A DNA stretch of 47,750 nt from Halorubrum kocurii JCM 14978. Lineage in GTDB: Archaea; Halobacteriota; Halobacteria; Halobacteriales; Haloferacaceae. This document shows, piece after piece, positions 7,671 through 15,708 of the stretch. Below the pieces are notes generated by a model. It did no database searches. It saw nothing but the letters and a program-made list of their open reading frames with translations, and was not told where the DNA came from. Location of the stretch: NCBI RefSeq assembly GCF_000337355.1, contig NZ_AOJH01000035.1:5341-53090 (forward strand), in the 5' to 3' direction. Position numbers and translations under genes: made by a program. How positions within the stretch are numbered: position 1 is the stretch's first letter; every line of letters starts with the position of its first letter.

Positions 7671-9818
7671 TCACTCGAGCTCCGGCGGCCGCTCGCCGAC
7701 CAACAGTTTCACGCCGGCCAGACCGCCGGCCGGCTCAAACCCGAACGCCTCGCCGTAGAAGGCGAGTTCGGCGGCGTGCGCCCGGGCGATGTTGTCGGCG
7801 TCGCGGAAGCCGTGGCGCTCTTCGGGGAACTCCACGTAGGCGTACGGCGTCTCGTTCGCGACGAGCGCGTCGATCATCGACGCCGCCTGCGCCGGCGGCA
7901 CGACCTCGTCCTCGCCGCCCTGCAACAGGAGGAGCGGCGCGGAGATCCCCGCCGCGTGGGTCAGCGGCGAGCGCTCGCGGTAGGTCGCCTCGGCCTCGGG
8001 AAGCGGCCCGACGAGCCCGTCGAGGTAGCGCGACTCGAACTTGTGCGTCTCCTCGCTGAGCGCGCGCAGGTCCGCGACGCCGTAGTAGCTCGTGCCGGCG
8101 TCGAAGGCGTCGTGGAACGCCAGCGCGCTCAACACGGCGAACCCGCCGGCGCTCCCACCTGAGATCGCCAGCCGGTCGGGGTCGGCCAGTCCCTCCTCGG
8201 CCGCGTGGCGCGCGGCGTTGACGCAGTCGAGGATGTCGCGCACGCCCCACTCGCCGTCGAGGGCGTCGCGGTACGCGCGGCCGTACCCGGTCGACCCGCG
8301 GTAGTTCACGTCGAGGACGGCGATCCCGCGCGTGGTGAGGAACTGCGTCGACGGAGACAGCGTCGCGTCCGACCGGCTGGTCGGTCCCCCGTGAACGGTG
8401 ACGACGAGCGGGGGCCGTTCCCCCTCCGGCGGCGTCACGTCGGGGTTGTGCGGGGGGTAGTAGTACGCGTGCGCGACGGCGTCGTCCGCGCCGACCGCGT
8501 CGCCGGTGGGCACGGTGACGGACCGCGGGACCGAGACGAACGCGGGATCGAGCGGGTCGTCGGTGGACTCGCGGAGGCGCGCGACGGACGCGTCGGCCTC
8601 GGTGGTCGCGTCGGTTTCGACGGACGCGTCGGTTTCGACGGACGCGTCGGCCTCGCCCGGCCCGCCGGTGCCGACCTCGTCCGGCGGCGCCCACTCCACG
8701 ACGGCGCTCGGAGCGTCGGGCCGGTGCCCGAGGAAGGCGACGCGGTCGCCGGCCGACCGGACCGCCGCCGGCCGGAGCGAGGTGTACGGGAGGTCGGGGT
8801 CGACGAGGTCGAACGCCCCAGTGTCGGAGCCGGGATCGAGCAGCCGGAGGCTCGGCTCGCCCGCCTCGGTGTACAGCGTCGCGATCCGCCCGTCGTCGAG
8901 GAAGGCGTACGTCGATACCCCGAGCGTCCACATGGGAACCCCGAACTCCGCGTCCGCGGGATACAGGTTCTCGGCGTCGCCGTCCCCGACCCGGTAGAGG
9001 TTCCACCAGCCGGTCCGGTCGGAGACGGCGTGGAGGACGCCGTCGGGCGACCAAGCCGGCGAGCAGACCGACTCGTCGGGACCGCCGAGGGCGACCCGGC
9101 GGGAGCCCTCGACCGGGTCACCGTCGTCGTCGAGGTCGGCGACGACGAGCTCGGTGCCGTCCCAGGGCATGTTCGGGTGGTCCCACCGCAGGTACGCGAG
9201 CCGGTCGCCGTCAGGCGCTACCCGGGGAGCCGCGTAGAAGTCGCCGCCGGCGGCGACGACGGTCGGGTCCGGGATCGCGTCACCGCCGCCGGGATCGCCT
9301 CCCGGCCGGAGCGGGAGCCGAACGACCTCGTTGACGGGCTCGTCGTCGGTGCCGGGACCGGCGTGTCGCTCGCGGACCGCGTACGTCGTCTCCCCGTCGG
9401 GGGCGATCGCCACGTCGGCGTATCGGAGCGCGAGCGGCTCGGCGGGCTCCGGCGTGATCGGAACCGGGTCGGCGCTCCCGTCCGCCGGGAGGCGGTAGAG
9501 GCGCTGGTCGTCCATGCTCGCGGCGACGAGGGCGTCGCCGGCGACCGCGAAGTCGCCGCCGCCGTACTGATGGACGAGCGTCCGCGCGTCGAACTCCGCC
9601 GGGGCGAGTTCGGTCGGAGCGTCGTCGTCTCCGGCGGAGTCGCCCCCGGCGCTCCCGAGGGCTGACCGGCAGAGAACGCCGCGCCCGCCCTCCGAGGGGC
9701 GCCGCTCGAGCCAGTACGCGTGTCCGCCATCGACGCGGACGTCGGCGAAGCCGCGCCCGCCCTCGGCGACGTCCTCGGGTGCGATGGGCGAGGGCCACTC
9801 GCCGTATGGTGTCGACAT
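7671..9818 (-). CDS. S9 family serine peptidase (prolyl oligopeptidase / acylaminoacyl peptidase type)
   Basis: 715 residues. The N-terminal two thirds are a beta-propeller with repeated Trp/Asp-Gly strands (PAWSPDGVLHAVSD, APDGDRLAYLRW). The C-terminal third is an alpha/beta hydrolase. The oxyanion region is TVHGGPTSRSD; the catalytic triad reads as Ser556 in SGGSAGG, Asp637 in GGEDEVVPP and His669 in EERHGFRD. It would cleave short peptides after a propeller filter. There is no signal peptide, so it is cytoplasmic. Between propeller and hydrolase lies a haloarchaeal linker with repeated TDASVE units, encoded by an 18-bp DNA repeat near 8590-8650. It converges with sufS. Confidence 0.92.
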   Translation of the reverse strand: MSTPYGEWPSPIAPEDVAEGGRGFADVRVDGGHAYWLERRPSEGGRGVLCRSALGSAGGDSAGDDDAPTELAPAEFDARTLVHQYGGGDFAVAGDALVAASMDDQRLYRLPADGSADPVPITPEPAEPLALRYADVAIAPDGETTYAVRERHAGPGTDDEPVNEVVRLPLRPGGDPGGGDAIPDPTVVAAGGDFYAAPRVAPDGDRLAYLRWDHPNMPWDGTELVVADLDDDGDPVEGSRRVALGGPDESVCSPAWSPDGVLHAVSDRTGWWNLYRVGDGDAENLYPADAEFGVPMWTLGVSTYAFLDDGRIATLYTEAGEPSLRLLDPGSDTGAFDLVDPDLPYTSLRPAAVRSAGDRVAFLGHRPDAPSAVVEWAPPDEVGTGGPGEADASVETDASVETDATTEADASVARLRESTDDPLDPAFVSVPRSVTVPTGDAVGADDAVAHAYYYPPHNPDVTPPEGERPPLVVTVHGGPTSRSDATLSPSTQFLTTRGIAVLDVNYRGSTGYGRAYRDALDGEWGVRDILDCVNAARHAAEEGLADPDRLAISGGSAGGFAVLSALAFHDAFDAGTSYYGVADLRALSEETHKFESRYLDGLVGPLPEAEATYRERSPLTHAAGISAPLLLLQGGEDEVVPPAQAASMIDALVANETPYAYVEFPEERHGFRDADNIARAHAAELAFYGEAFGFEPAGGLAGVKLLVGERPPELE

Positions 9819-9952
9819 GGCGAACGGATCGTCCGGCGTCGTCTTAACTCTGGTCCGGCGGCGGCCTCCGCCCGATTCGACGCGCGGGTTCGGGCACCCG
9901 AACGGACGTCCGATCGGCGCCTCGAACCAGATCCCTCGATCTGAGCCGTGAC

Positions 9953-9973
9953 AACGGTGGTCCCACTACCGTT
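9953..9973. promoter_or_regulatory. Inverted repeat between divergent peptidase and receiver genes
   Basis: AACGGTGGT-CCC-ACTACCGTT, a 9-bp stem with one G-T pair, lies about 85 bases before the receiver-domain gene and 135 bases before the peptidase gene. It may be an operator or a transcript hairpin. Confidence 0.4.
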
Positions 9974-10058
9974 ATCTCCTCCGTGACCGATAATTCACGC
10001 GGAGAAGAATACCAACCCACGTCGCACCGCGCTGACGACCCGTCGCCCGGATCCCACT

Positions 10059-10637
10059 ATGCCCGACCGAAATCCGCCCACGCCGTCCGATACCCCTGAA
10101 CCGAGCCGGTTGACCGACTCCGCCGCCGCGTCACCTGTCGCGTCCGATGGCGCGACGACGCGTCCGGTCGACAGAGGCCCCGCTTCGCTCACCGTCCTCC
10201 ACGTCGAGCCCGACCCGCGGTCGGCGGAGCTCCTGGCGGCGTTCGCGGCGCACGTCGGCGGCCGAGTCGCCGTCAGATCGGTGGGCGGGGCGGCGGCGGC
10301 GCTGGCCGCGGTCGACGGCGCTGACTGCGTCGTGACCGAACAGCGGCTCCCCGACGGCTCCGGCGTGGAACTCGTCGAGCGGCTCAAGCGCACCGCGGGC
10401 GACCTCCCGGTCGTGTTCCACACCACCTGTCGAGAGGAGCGGATGGAGGCGCGGGCGTTCGGCGCCGGCGCGGATGCGTACTTCGAGAAGCGACCCGCGT
10501 GCGGGCAGTACGAACGCATTCTCGACCGGCTCCGGGCCCTCGTCGAAGAGCGCGACCCGCGTCGGTCCGAGCCGGCTGAGCCGACGTCCGTCGCCGGCTC
10601 GTCGGCCCTCTCGGAGACGGTCCGCTCGGAGGAGTGA
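10059..10637 (+). CDS. Receiver-domain protein with Glu at the phospho-acceptor site
   Basis: 192 residues. A disordered, Pro/Ser/Thr-rich start of about 45 residues precedes a CheY-like receiver (LTVLHVEPDPRSAELLAAF to LRALVEE), and a short acidic tail follows. In a normal receiver the third strand ends in the phospho-acceptor Asp before LPDGSG. Here it reads DCVVTEQRLPDGSGVELVERL, with Glu at that position. The first acidic pocket is also reduced to EPD. The conserved Lys survives in DAYFEKRP. Asp-to-Glu exchange often mimics the active state, so this may be a constitutive or non-phosphorylated pseudo-receiver. No output domain is seen. No histidine kinase is adjacent. Confidence 0.8.
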   Translation: MPDRNPPTPSDTPEPSRLTDSAAASPVASDGATTRPVDRGPASLTVLHVEPDPRSAELLAAFAAHVGGRVAVRSVGGAAAALAAVDGADCVVTEQRLPDGSGVELVERLKRTAGDLPVVFHTTCREERMEARAFGAGADAYFEKRPACGQYERILDRLRALVEERDPRRSEPAEPTSVAGSSALSETVRSEE

Positions 10638-10695
10638 CCCCGTCGTTCGGGACGACGGAACCCTTTTGACTCGCACGGACCTACTCGTGACCGAT

Positions 10696-11118
10696 ATGGG
10701 ACTGGGCTCGGACATGTACCGGCAGCAGATCCTCGACCACTACAAGAACCCGCGTAACTACGGGGAGCTCGAGGACCCCGACTTCACCCACGTCGGCGAG
10801 AACCCCTCCTGCGGCGACACAATCCGGATGGAGGTCGCGCTCGACGACGCGGGCGAGGCGATCGACGCGGTGCGGTTCACCGGCGATGGCTGTGCCATCT
10901 CGATGGCCTCGGCGAGCATGCTCTCCGAGCGGCTCCACGGGATGTCGATCGACGAGCTCGACGCGCTCGACACGGACGACGTCACCGAGATGCTCGGCGT
11001 CGACATCTCGCCGATGCGCGTGAAGTGCGCGGTGCTCGGCCGGCAGGTCGCGCAGGACGGCTCGAAGATCCACCGCGGCGAGCTCGACCCCGACGACCGC
11101 ACGAAGACCGAGGATTGA
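10696..11118 (+). CDS. sufU: Fe-S cluster assembly scaffold, SufU/IscU family
   Basis: 140 residues starting MGLGSDMYRQQILDHYKNPR, the classic SufU N-terminus. An in-frame GTG three codons upstream is a possible alternative. The three ligand cysteines are Cys39 in NPSCGD (followed by Asp41), Cys66 in GDGCAISMAS and Cys111 in RVKCAVLG. The gap between the second and third cysteine and the GCAIS motif fit SufU rather than IscU. It should accept sulfur from SufS encoded at 6333. A CCCTTTTGACTCG element about 25 bases upstream is the probable promoter. Confidence 0.93.
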   Translation: MGLGSDMYRQQILDHYKNPRNYGELEDPDFTHVGENPSCGDTIRMEVALDDAGEAIDAVRFTGDGCAISMASASMLSERLHGMSIDELDALDTDDVTEMLGVDISPMRVKCAVLGRQVAQDGSKIHRGELDPDDRTKTED

Positions 11119-11132
11119 CGCCCTCGCTGCCG

Positions 11133-11260
11133 CCTCGCCTCGCTCTGCTCGACGCGCCTCCCCCCAGCTCGCCTCGCTCCGCTCGACGCGCCTCCCCCCA
11201 GCTCGCCTCGCTCCGCTCGACGCGCCTCCCCCCAGCTCGCCTCGCTCCGCTCGACGCGCC
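11133..11260 (+). repeat. 34-bp GC-rich tandem repeat, about 3.8 copies
   Basis: Unit begins GCTCGCCTCGCTCCGCTC and continues GACGCGCCTCCCCCCA. Copies at 11133-11166, 11167-11200, 11201-11234 and 11235-11260 (partial). It lies right after the sufU stop in non-coding DNA. The run is open in several frames but shows no protein-like character. Confidence 0.9.
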
Positions 11261-11334
11261 CGCCCTCCGCCCGACGCGCTCCGGCTCGTCCCGAGCCCAC
11301 CGGACTTTTGCTCGTGAGTCACGTTCGTCCGCCC

Positions 11335-12042
11335 ATGAGCGACGGATTCGACAAGGAGGCCGAACGCGAGAAGCTCCGCGAGAAGCTCGCGGAGGACGAA
11401 CAGAAGCGCGAACACACCCAGCGGATGTCCGAGCTGCTGTTGCAGGGCGCAACGATGACGAACCGCCACTGCGACGACTGCGGCGACCCGATTTTCCGCC
11501 ACGACGGGCAGGAGTTCTGTCCGACCTGTCAGGCGACCGGTTCGGGCGGCGGGACGCAGGGTGACGACGCACAGCCCGCGGACGCCGACGCGAAGCGCCC
11601 GCCGCAGGGGGACGGCCGAGACACGTCGACGGCTCCGGGGGGAGGGGAGACGGCTCCCTCGACCGCGAGTCAGGACGCGACGGCTCAGAGCGGAACAAAC
11701 GCGAACGCGGCAAGCGCGAACGCGGCAAGCGCGAACGCGGCAAACGCGAACGCGGCAAACGCGAACGCGGCAAACGCAGTCCCGGAACCCCCGAACGCGG
11801 CGCCCTCGCCCGCGTCGAACGCCGAGCAGTCGGGCGAGCCACCGGCTTCGGGCCCGCCGGCAGCGCCGGCAGCGCCGGCAGCGCCGGCCGAGCCGGGAAC
11901 CGTCGCCGACGCCCGCGCGTCGCTGACGCGGACGCTGGCGCGGTTCGCTCGCGCGGCCGAGGAGACGGACGACCCGCGCCGCGCCCGCGACCACCTGCGG
12001 GCGGCTCGCGAGGCGGCGGAGGCGCTGGCGGCGCTGGACTGA
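11335..12042 (+). CDS. Zinc-ribbon protein of the autoantigen p27 (Sjogren/scleroderma) type
   Basis: 235 residues from MSDGFDKEAEREKLREKL. A charged N-terminal helix is followed by one zinc ribbon, CDDCGDPIFRHDGQEFCPTC (residues 45-64), in the pattern of archaeal homologues of SSSCA1. Then comes about 110 residues of low complexity: Asn/Ala repeats (ANAASANAAS) and Ala-Pro repeats (APAAPAAPA). A C-terminal helical segment (TLARFARAAEETDDPRRARD) closes the chain. The Asn/Ala part is written by a GCGAACGCGGCAA-type DNA repeat (11700-11775). Role unknown; the family may bind nucleic acid or ribosomes. A GGACTTTTGC element lies about 25 bases upstream. Confidence 0.8.
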   Translation: MSDGFDKEAEREKLREKLAEDEQKREHTQRMSELLLQGATMTNRHCDDCGDPIFRHDGQEFCPTCQATGSGGGTQGDDAQPADADAKRPPQGDGRDTSTAPGGGETAPSTASQDATAQSGTNANAASANAASANAANANAANANAANAVPEPPNAAPSPASNAEQSGEPPASGPPAAPAAPAAPAEPGTVADARASLTRTLARFARAAEETDDPRRARDHLRAAREAAEALAALD

Positions 12043-12058
12043 CGCGCTCCGCGCCCGC

Positions 12059-12652
12059 TCAGCGTCCGAAGACGAGCCCGTAGTGATACGGCGGGAGGTC
12101 GACCTCCCGCGCGAGACGCAGGTCGCTCGCCTCCTCGACAGCCCGCCGGGTCGCCTCCGGCCCGAGGCGCATGTCGGTCGGCGGTCCCCTCGGCTCGCCG
12201 CCGATCGTCGTCTCCTCTCGCGGCCGATCGTGCCAGTTCACCACGACGAATCGACCGTCGACGGCGAGCGCCGCCGAGACCGCCTCGACGAACGCGGCGC
12301 GGCCTCCGACCCCGTGGAACGCGTTCGCGAGCAGCGCGACGTCCGCGGGCTCCGGAAGCAGCTCCGGAAGGGCGCGTGCGTCCCCCTCGACGGTAGTGAC
12401 GTTGTCGATCCCCTGCTCCGCCGCGAGCGCGGCGAGCTCGTCGAGCAGCGACCCGTCGACGTCGACGGCGTACACCGTCGCCGGGTCGGCGATCCGCGCG
12501 GCGGGCAGCGCGAAGTACCCGTTCCCGCTGCCGATTTCGACGACGCGGTCCCCCGGCGAGAGTCCGAGCCGTCTGAGGGTGGCGCCCGGCGTCGGCCACA
12601 CCCGACCCCACCAGTCCCAGTCCGGCTGCCCCGTGTTCTGGAAGCGGTCCAT
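12059..12652 (-). CDS. Class I SAM-dependent methyltransferase
   Basis: 197 residues from MDRFQNTGQPDWDWWGRVWP. The frame can be extended upstream to a TTG near 12757, but that part has no fold-like content, so the ATG is preferred. A Rossmann methyltransferase is clear: motif I VVEIGSGNGYFALPA, motif II AVDVDGSLLDEL, VEGDARALP, and the motif IV/V region DVALLANAFHGV. The end (YHYGLVFGR) is the seventh strand. Substrate unknown; the Trp-rich start suggests a hydrophobic or aromatic ligand. It converges with the zinc-ribbon gene, 16 bases apart. Confidence 0.85.
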   Translation of the reverse strand: MDRFQNTGQPDWDWWGRVWPTPGATLRRLGLSPGDRVVEIGSGNGYFALPAARIADPATVYAVDVDGSLLDELAALAAEQGIDNVTTVEGDARALPELLPEPADVALLANAFHGVGGRAAFVEAVSAALAVDGRFVVVNWHDRPREETTIGGEPRGPPTDMRLGPEATRRAVEEASDLRLAREVDLPPYHYGLVFGR

Positions 12653-13257
12653 GTCCGGGCGTGGGACACGGGGGGAGTTACCGGTTCGGATCCGATTCCC
12701 GAACGAATCCGAGTCTTTTCGGGTGAGCGACTGGGTCTGTTCGTGTGTCTCTGTCAATATATCATATCTCAGTATTAAAAAGGTATCTGCTAATTAGTCT
12801 TGCTACTATCTGTCAAATTCACTCCACTGACGCTACGAGATCTGAATCTGAGGCACAGTAATGAGCGGCACACAGTGAATTCGGCGGAATCTTGTGTCTA
12901 AATAAACTGGTAGAACTCACTAAATTTATGTGTTTATTTAAAACATGGGCTCTATATACCAATTATTCGGTATTCTTGCCATTTCTGATTGTACAGTGTA
13001 TTTCTGCATGCGAATACGGAAGTTTTGACCAAATATCTGATCCTTGTCTATCTCGAATTCCAGTAACGAAATAATATATTTATTCTTATATCATTTCTAA
13101 ATACTACATTTTCATAAATAATGTCTGCGACGACGCGGGCTGATATCCGTCCGCCGACCCCCCGCGAACCGACGCCGGCGGATCGGCTCGTCACCTCGGT
13201 GGCCCGGTGAACGAAGGATACATTTAACACCACGAACATCGTTTTCGGTCCATATCG
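12653..13257. other. AT-rich intergenic island
   Basis: The stretch from about 12770 to 13125 is far richer in A and T than either flank (runs such as ATAATATATTTATTC and TTTATTTAAAACATG). No reading frame in it looks like a protein: the longest, 60 codons at 12892, has no start context and unrelated codon use. The final 130 bases are GC-rich again and contain the promoter of the SMC-like gene. It may be a relic of foreign DNA or a structural or segregation site. Confidence 0.7.
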
Positions 13258-15192
13258 ATGGCTCAGATCTCGAAACCCTCCGTTCACGTCGACGTCCGAA
13301 ACGTCGGCGGGATCGACGAGGCGTCCGTCACGCTTTCCGACGGCGTCTCGATCTTGACCGGGCGAAACGCGACGAACCGGACGTCCTTCCTGCAGGCGCT
13401 GATGGCCGGACTGGGGAGCCGGCAGACCTCGTTGAAAGGCGACGCCGAGGAGGGCGGGGTGACGCTCGAACTCGGCGACGAAACGTACACGCGGACGCTG
13501 ACACGTCGGGGCGATTCCGTCGCGTTCGGCGGCGATCCTTACCTCGACGACCCGGAACTCGCCGACCTGTTCGCGTTCCTGTTAGAGGACAACGAGGCGC
13601 GCCGCGCGGTCGCGCGCGGCGACGACCTCCGCGAGATCATCATGCGTCCGATCGACACCGACGCGATCGACGCGGAGATCCGCGAGTGCAAGCGCGAGCG
13701 TGACGAGCTGGAGAGCGAAATCGAACAGCTCGACAGCCTCGAACGCGACCTGCCCGACCTCGAGGCCGACCGCCGCGAGAAGGCCGAGGAGCTGGAGGCG
13801 GCACAAGAGAAGCTCGAGTCGGTCCGCGAGGAGCTCGACGAGCTCGACGCCGGCGTCGAGGAGAGCCGAACGCGCAAAGAGGAGATGGAGGAGGCGTTCC
13901 AGCGGGTCCGTGACGCCCGGTCCGAGCTCGACGACCTCGAGTTCGACCTCGAAACGGAACGCTCGACGCTCACGGAGCTCAAATCGGAGCGCGAGGAGCT
14001 GCAGGAGACGGTCGAAGCGGCGGAGGACCCCGACGAGAACCCGGATCGCCTCGCCGGCCGCATCGACGAGCTCCGCCGCCGGAAGCGCTCGCTCGACGAC
14101 GACATCAACGAGCTCGGCAGCGTCATCGGCTTCAACGAGGACCTGGTGGACGGCTCGGGCATCGATGTCGACATCGACGAGGAGGCGGCCGGCGACGACC
14201 CGACGGCCGCGCTGACCACGGGCGACCGGACGGTGTGTTGGACCTGCGGGTCCGAGGTCGAGACCGACCAGATCGAGTCGACCCTCGACCGCCTCCGCCA
14301 GCTCCGCTCCGACAAGCTCGACGAGCGCAACGAGATCCGCGCGGAGATACAGGAGCTCACAGACCGGCAGTCGTCGATCCGCGAGGCCCAGCGCGAGATC
14401 GAGCGCGCCGAGGAGCGGCTCGACGCGGTCGCCGAGGAGATCGGGTCGACCGAGTCGCGGATCGCCGACCTCGAAGAGCGGATCGAGTCGAAACGAGCGG
14501 AGATCGAGGAGCTGGAGGAAGAAGCCGAGTCAGTCGACGTCGACGGCTACGACGAGGCGCTGGAGCTCCACCGCGAGGCGAACGGGATCGAGCTCCGGAT
14601 CGAGCGGCTCGAAGACGAGATCGACGAGATCGACGCGGAGATCGACGAGCGGGAGGCCGCGATTGATCGCCGCGAGGACCTGAAGGCCGAGCGCGAGGAG
14701 CTCGCCGACCGGCTGACGGAGCTGCGGACGCGCGTCGACCGCATCGAGGACGACGCCGTCGAGGAGTTCAACGAGCACATGGAGACCGTCCTCGACATCC
14801 TGGAGTACGAGAACCTCGACCGGATCTGGATCGAGCGCCGAGAGACCGAGGTACGCGAGGGGCGCCGCAAGGTCACGCGCACCCGGTTCGACCTCCATAT
14901 CGTCCGCTCGTCGCCCGACGGGACGGCCTACGAGGACACGGTCGACCACCTCTCGGAGAGCGAGCGCGAGGTGACGGGGCTCGTGTTCGCGCTCGCGGGG
15001 TACCTCGTCCACAACGTCCACGAGACGGTCCCGTTCGTCCTGCTCGACTCGCTCGAAGCGATCGACTCGGACCGGATCGCGCGTGTCGTCGACTACTTCC
15101 GGACGCACGCCGACTACTTCGTCGCCGCGCTCCTGCCGGAGGACGCCGCCGCCCTCTCTGACGAGTACGCCTACGTCGAACAGATCGACTGA
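13258..15192 (+). CDS. Archaea-specific SMC/Rad50-related protein with degenerate P-loop
   Basis: 644 residues arranged like Rad50: N-terminal ATPase half (1-130), coiled coil, a central CxxC (Cys327 and Cys330 in TVCWTCGSE), returning coiled coil, C-terminal ATPase half. The Walker A site reads GRNATNRTS (35-43), where SMC proteins have GxNGxGKS, so the key Lys is replaced by Arg. The C-terminal signature is SESEREVTG and Walker B is FVLLDSLEAID. One CxxC can pair two hinges through zinc, as in Rad50 hooks. The next gene on the same strand encodes an RdfA-like protein, and such pairs are a known haloarchaeal arrangement linked to cell shape. ATP hydrolysis is doubtful. Confidence 0.85.
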   Translation: MAQISKPSVHVDVRNVGGIDEASVTLSDGVSILTGRNATNRTSFLQALMAGLGSRQTSLKGDAEEGGVTLELGDETYTRTLTRRGDSVAFGGDPYLDDPELADLFAFLLEDNEARRAVARGDDLREIIMRPIDTDAIDAEIRECKRERDELESEIEQLDSLERDLPDLEADRREKAEELEAAQEKLESVREELDELDAGVEESRTRKEEMEEAFQRVRDARSELDDLEFDLETERSTLTELKSEREELQETVEAAEDPDENPDRLAGRIDELRRRKRSLDDDINELGSVIGFNEDLVDGSGIDVDIDEEAAGDDPTAALTTGDRTVCWTCGSEVETDQIESTLDRLRQLRSDKLDERNEIRAEIQELTDRQSSIREAQREIERAEERLDAVAEEIGSTESRIADLEERIESKRAEIEELEEEAESVDVDGYDEALELHREANGIELRIERLEDEIDEIDAEIDEREAAIDRREDLKAEREELADRLTELRTRVDRIEDDAVEEFNEHMETVLDILEYENLDRIWIERRETEVREGRRKVTRTRFDLHIVRSSPDGTAYEDTVDHLSESEREVTGLVFALAGYLVHNVHETVPFVLLDSLEAIDSDRIARVVDYFRTHADYFVAALLPEDAAALSDEYAYVEQID

Positions 15193-15261
15193 TCGACGCC
15201 CGGCTGCGGGTCCGGATCCGCGACGACCCGCCCGTTTTCAAGGAGCCGTTGGGAAGAAAAA

Positions 15262-15281
15262 TTACAAAGTTACGTTTGTAA
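15262..15281. promoter_or_regulatory. Palindrome TTACAAA-N6-TTTGTAA
   Basis: Perfect 7-bp arms around GTTACG, 70 bases past the SMC-like stop. The size and symmetry suit a dimeric regulator; it could also act in transcript ending. No regulator is assigned. Confidence 0.45.
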
Positions 15282-15540
15282 CAGTGTCCGGTCGCAACGA
15301 CGGAACGGCCCGGCGGTCGGCAAGCGCGCGGTAAGTCGGTCGCGTCACGGCCGGTGTCGGTCCGATGCGCCGTCGCCGATGTTATCTGTATATTGCACGT
15401 TCGACGAATTATGTGTATTCTGAAATAACTTCTCGTCCGGAGCGCAGTTCGGTGCGCTCGGTCCTCGATCGGGACGAGCGGACGGGCCCGGCGGTCGCCG
15501 TCGCCGGGCGGTCGGAGGGTCGGGCCGCCGAGTCGCCGTC

Positions 15541-15655
15541 GCCGAGTGGTCGGAGGGTCGGACCGCCGAGTGGTCGGAGGGTCGGGTTGCCGAGTCGCCG
15601 GGCTGCCGAGTCGCCGTCGCCGAGTCGCCGGGCTGCCGAGTCGCCGGGGGTCGCA
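15541..15655 (+). repeat. Degenerate GC-rich tandem repeats
   Basis: GCCGAGTGGTCGGAGGGTCG occurs at 15541 and again at 15565 (period 24). It is followed by several GCCGAGTCGCCGGGCT units with shorter GCCGAGTCGCCGTC variants. Simple-sequence type; no coding sense in any frame. Confidence 0.75.
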
Positions 15656-15708
15656 TCGCCGGGTCGGAACACCGATGTTTTTGTCACGCTCGGGGGTGAA
15701 GTCACAGT

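Larger units (their letters stand above)
15193..15708. other. Intergenic region upstream of the RdfA-like gene
   Basis: 516 bases with no credible gene. It holds a TTACAAA/TTTGTAA palindrome (15262-15281), an AT-richer segment near 15375-15430, and a GC-rich repeat block (15490-15660). A GATGTTTTTGTC element about 30 bases before the RdfA-like ATG is the likely promoter. Confidence 0.65.

Noticed and set aside
12892-13074. 60-codon frame in the AT-rich island
   Set aside because: Composition follows the AT bias, with no promoter or start context and no family likeness.
15490-15660. Possible CRISPR array
   Set aside because: The units are short, GC-rich, irregular and without unique spacers of constant size; they are simple-sequence repeats.
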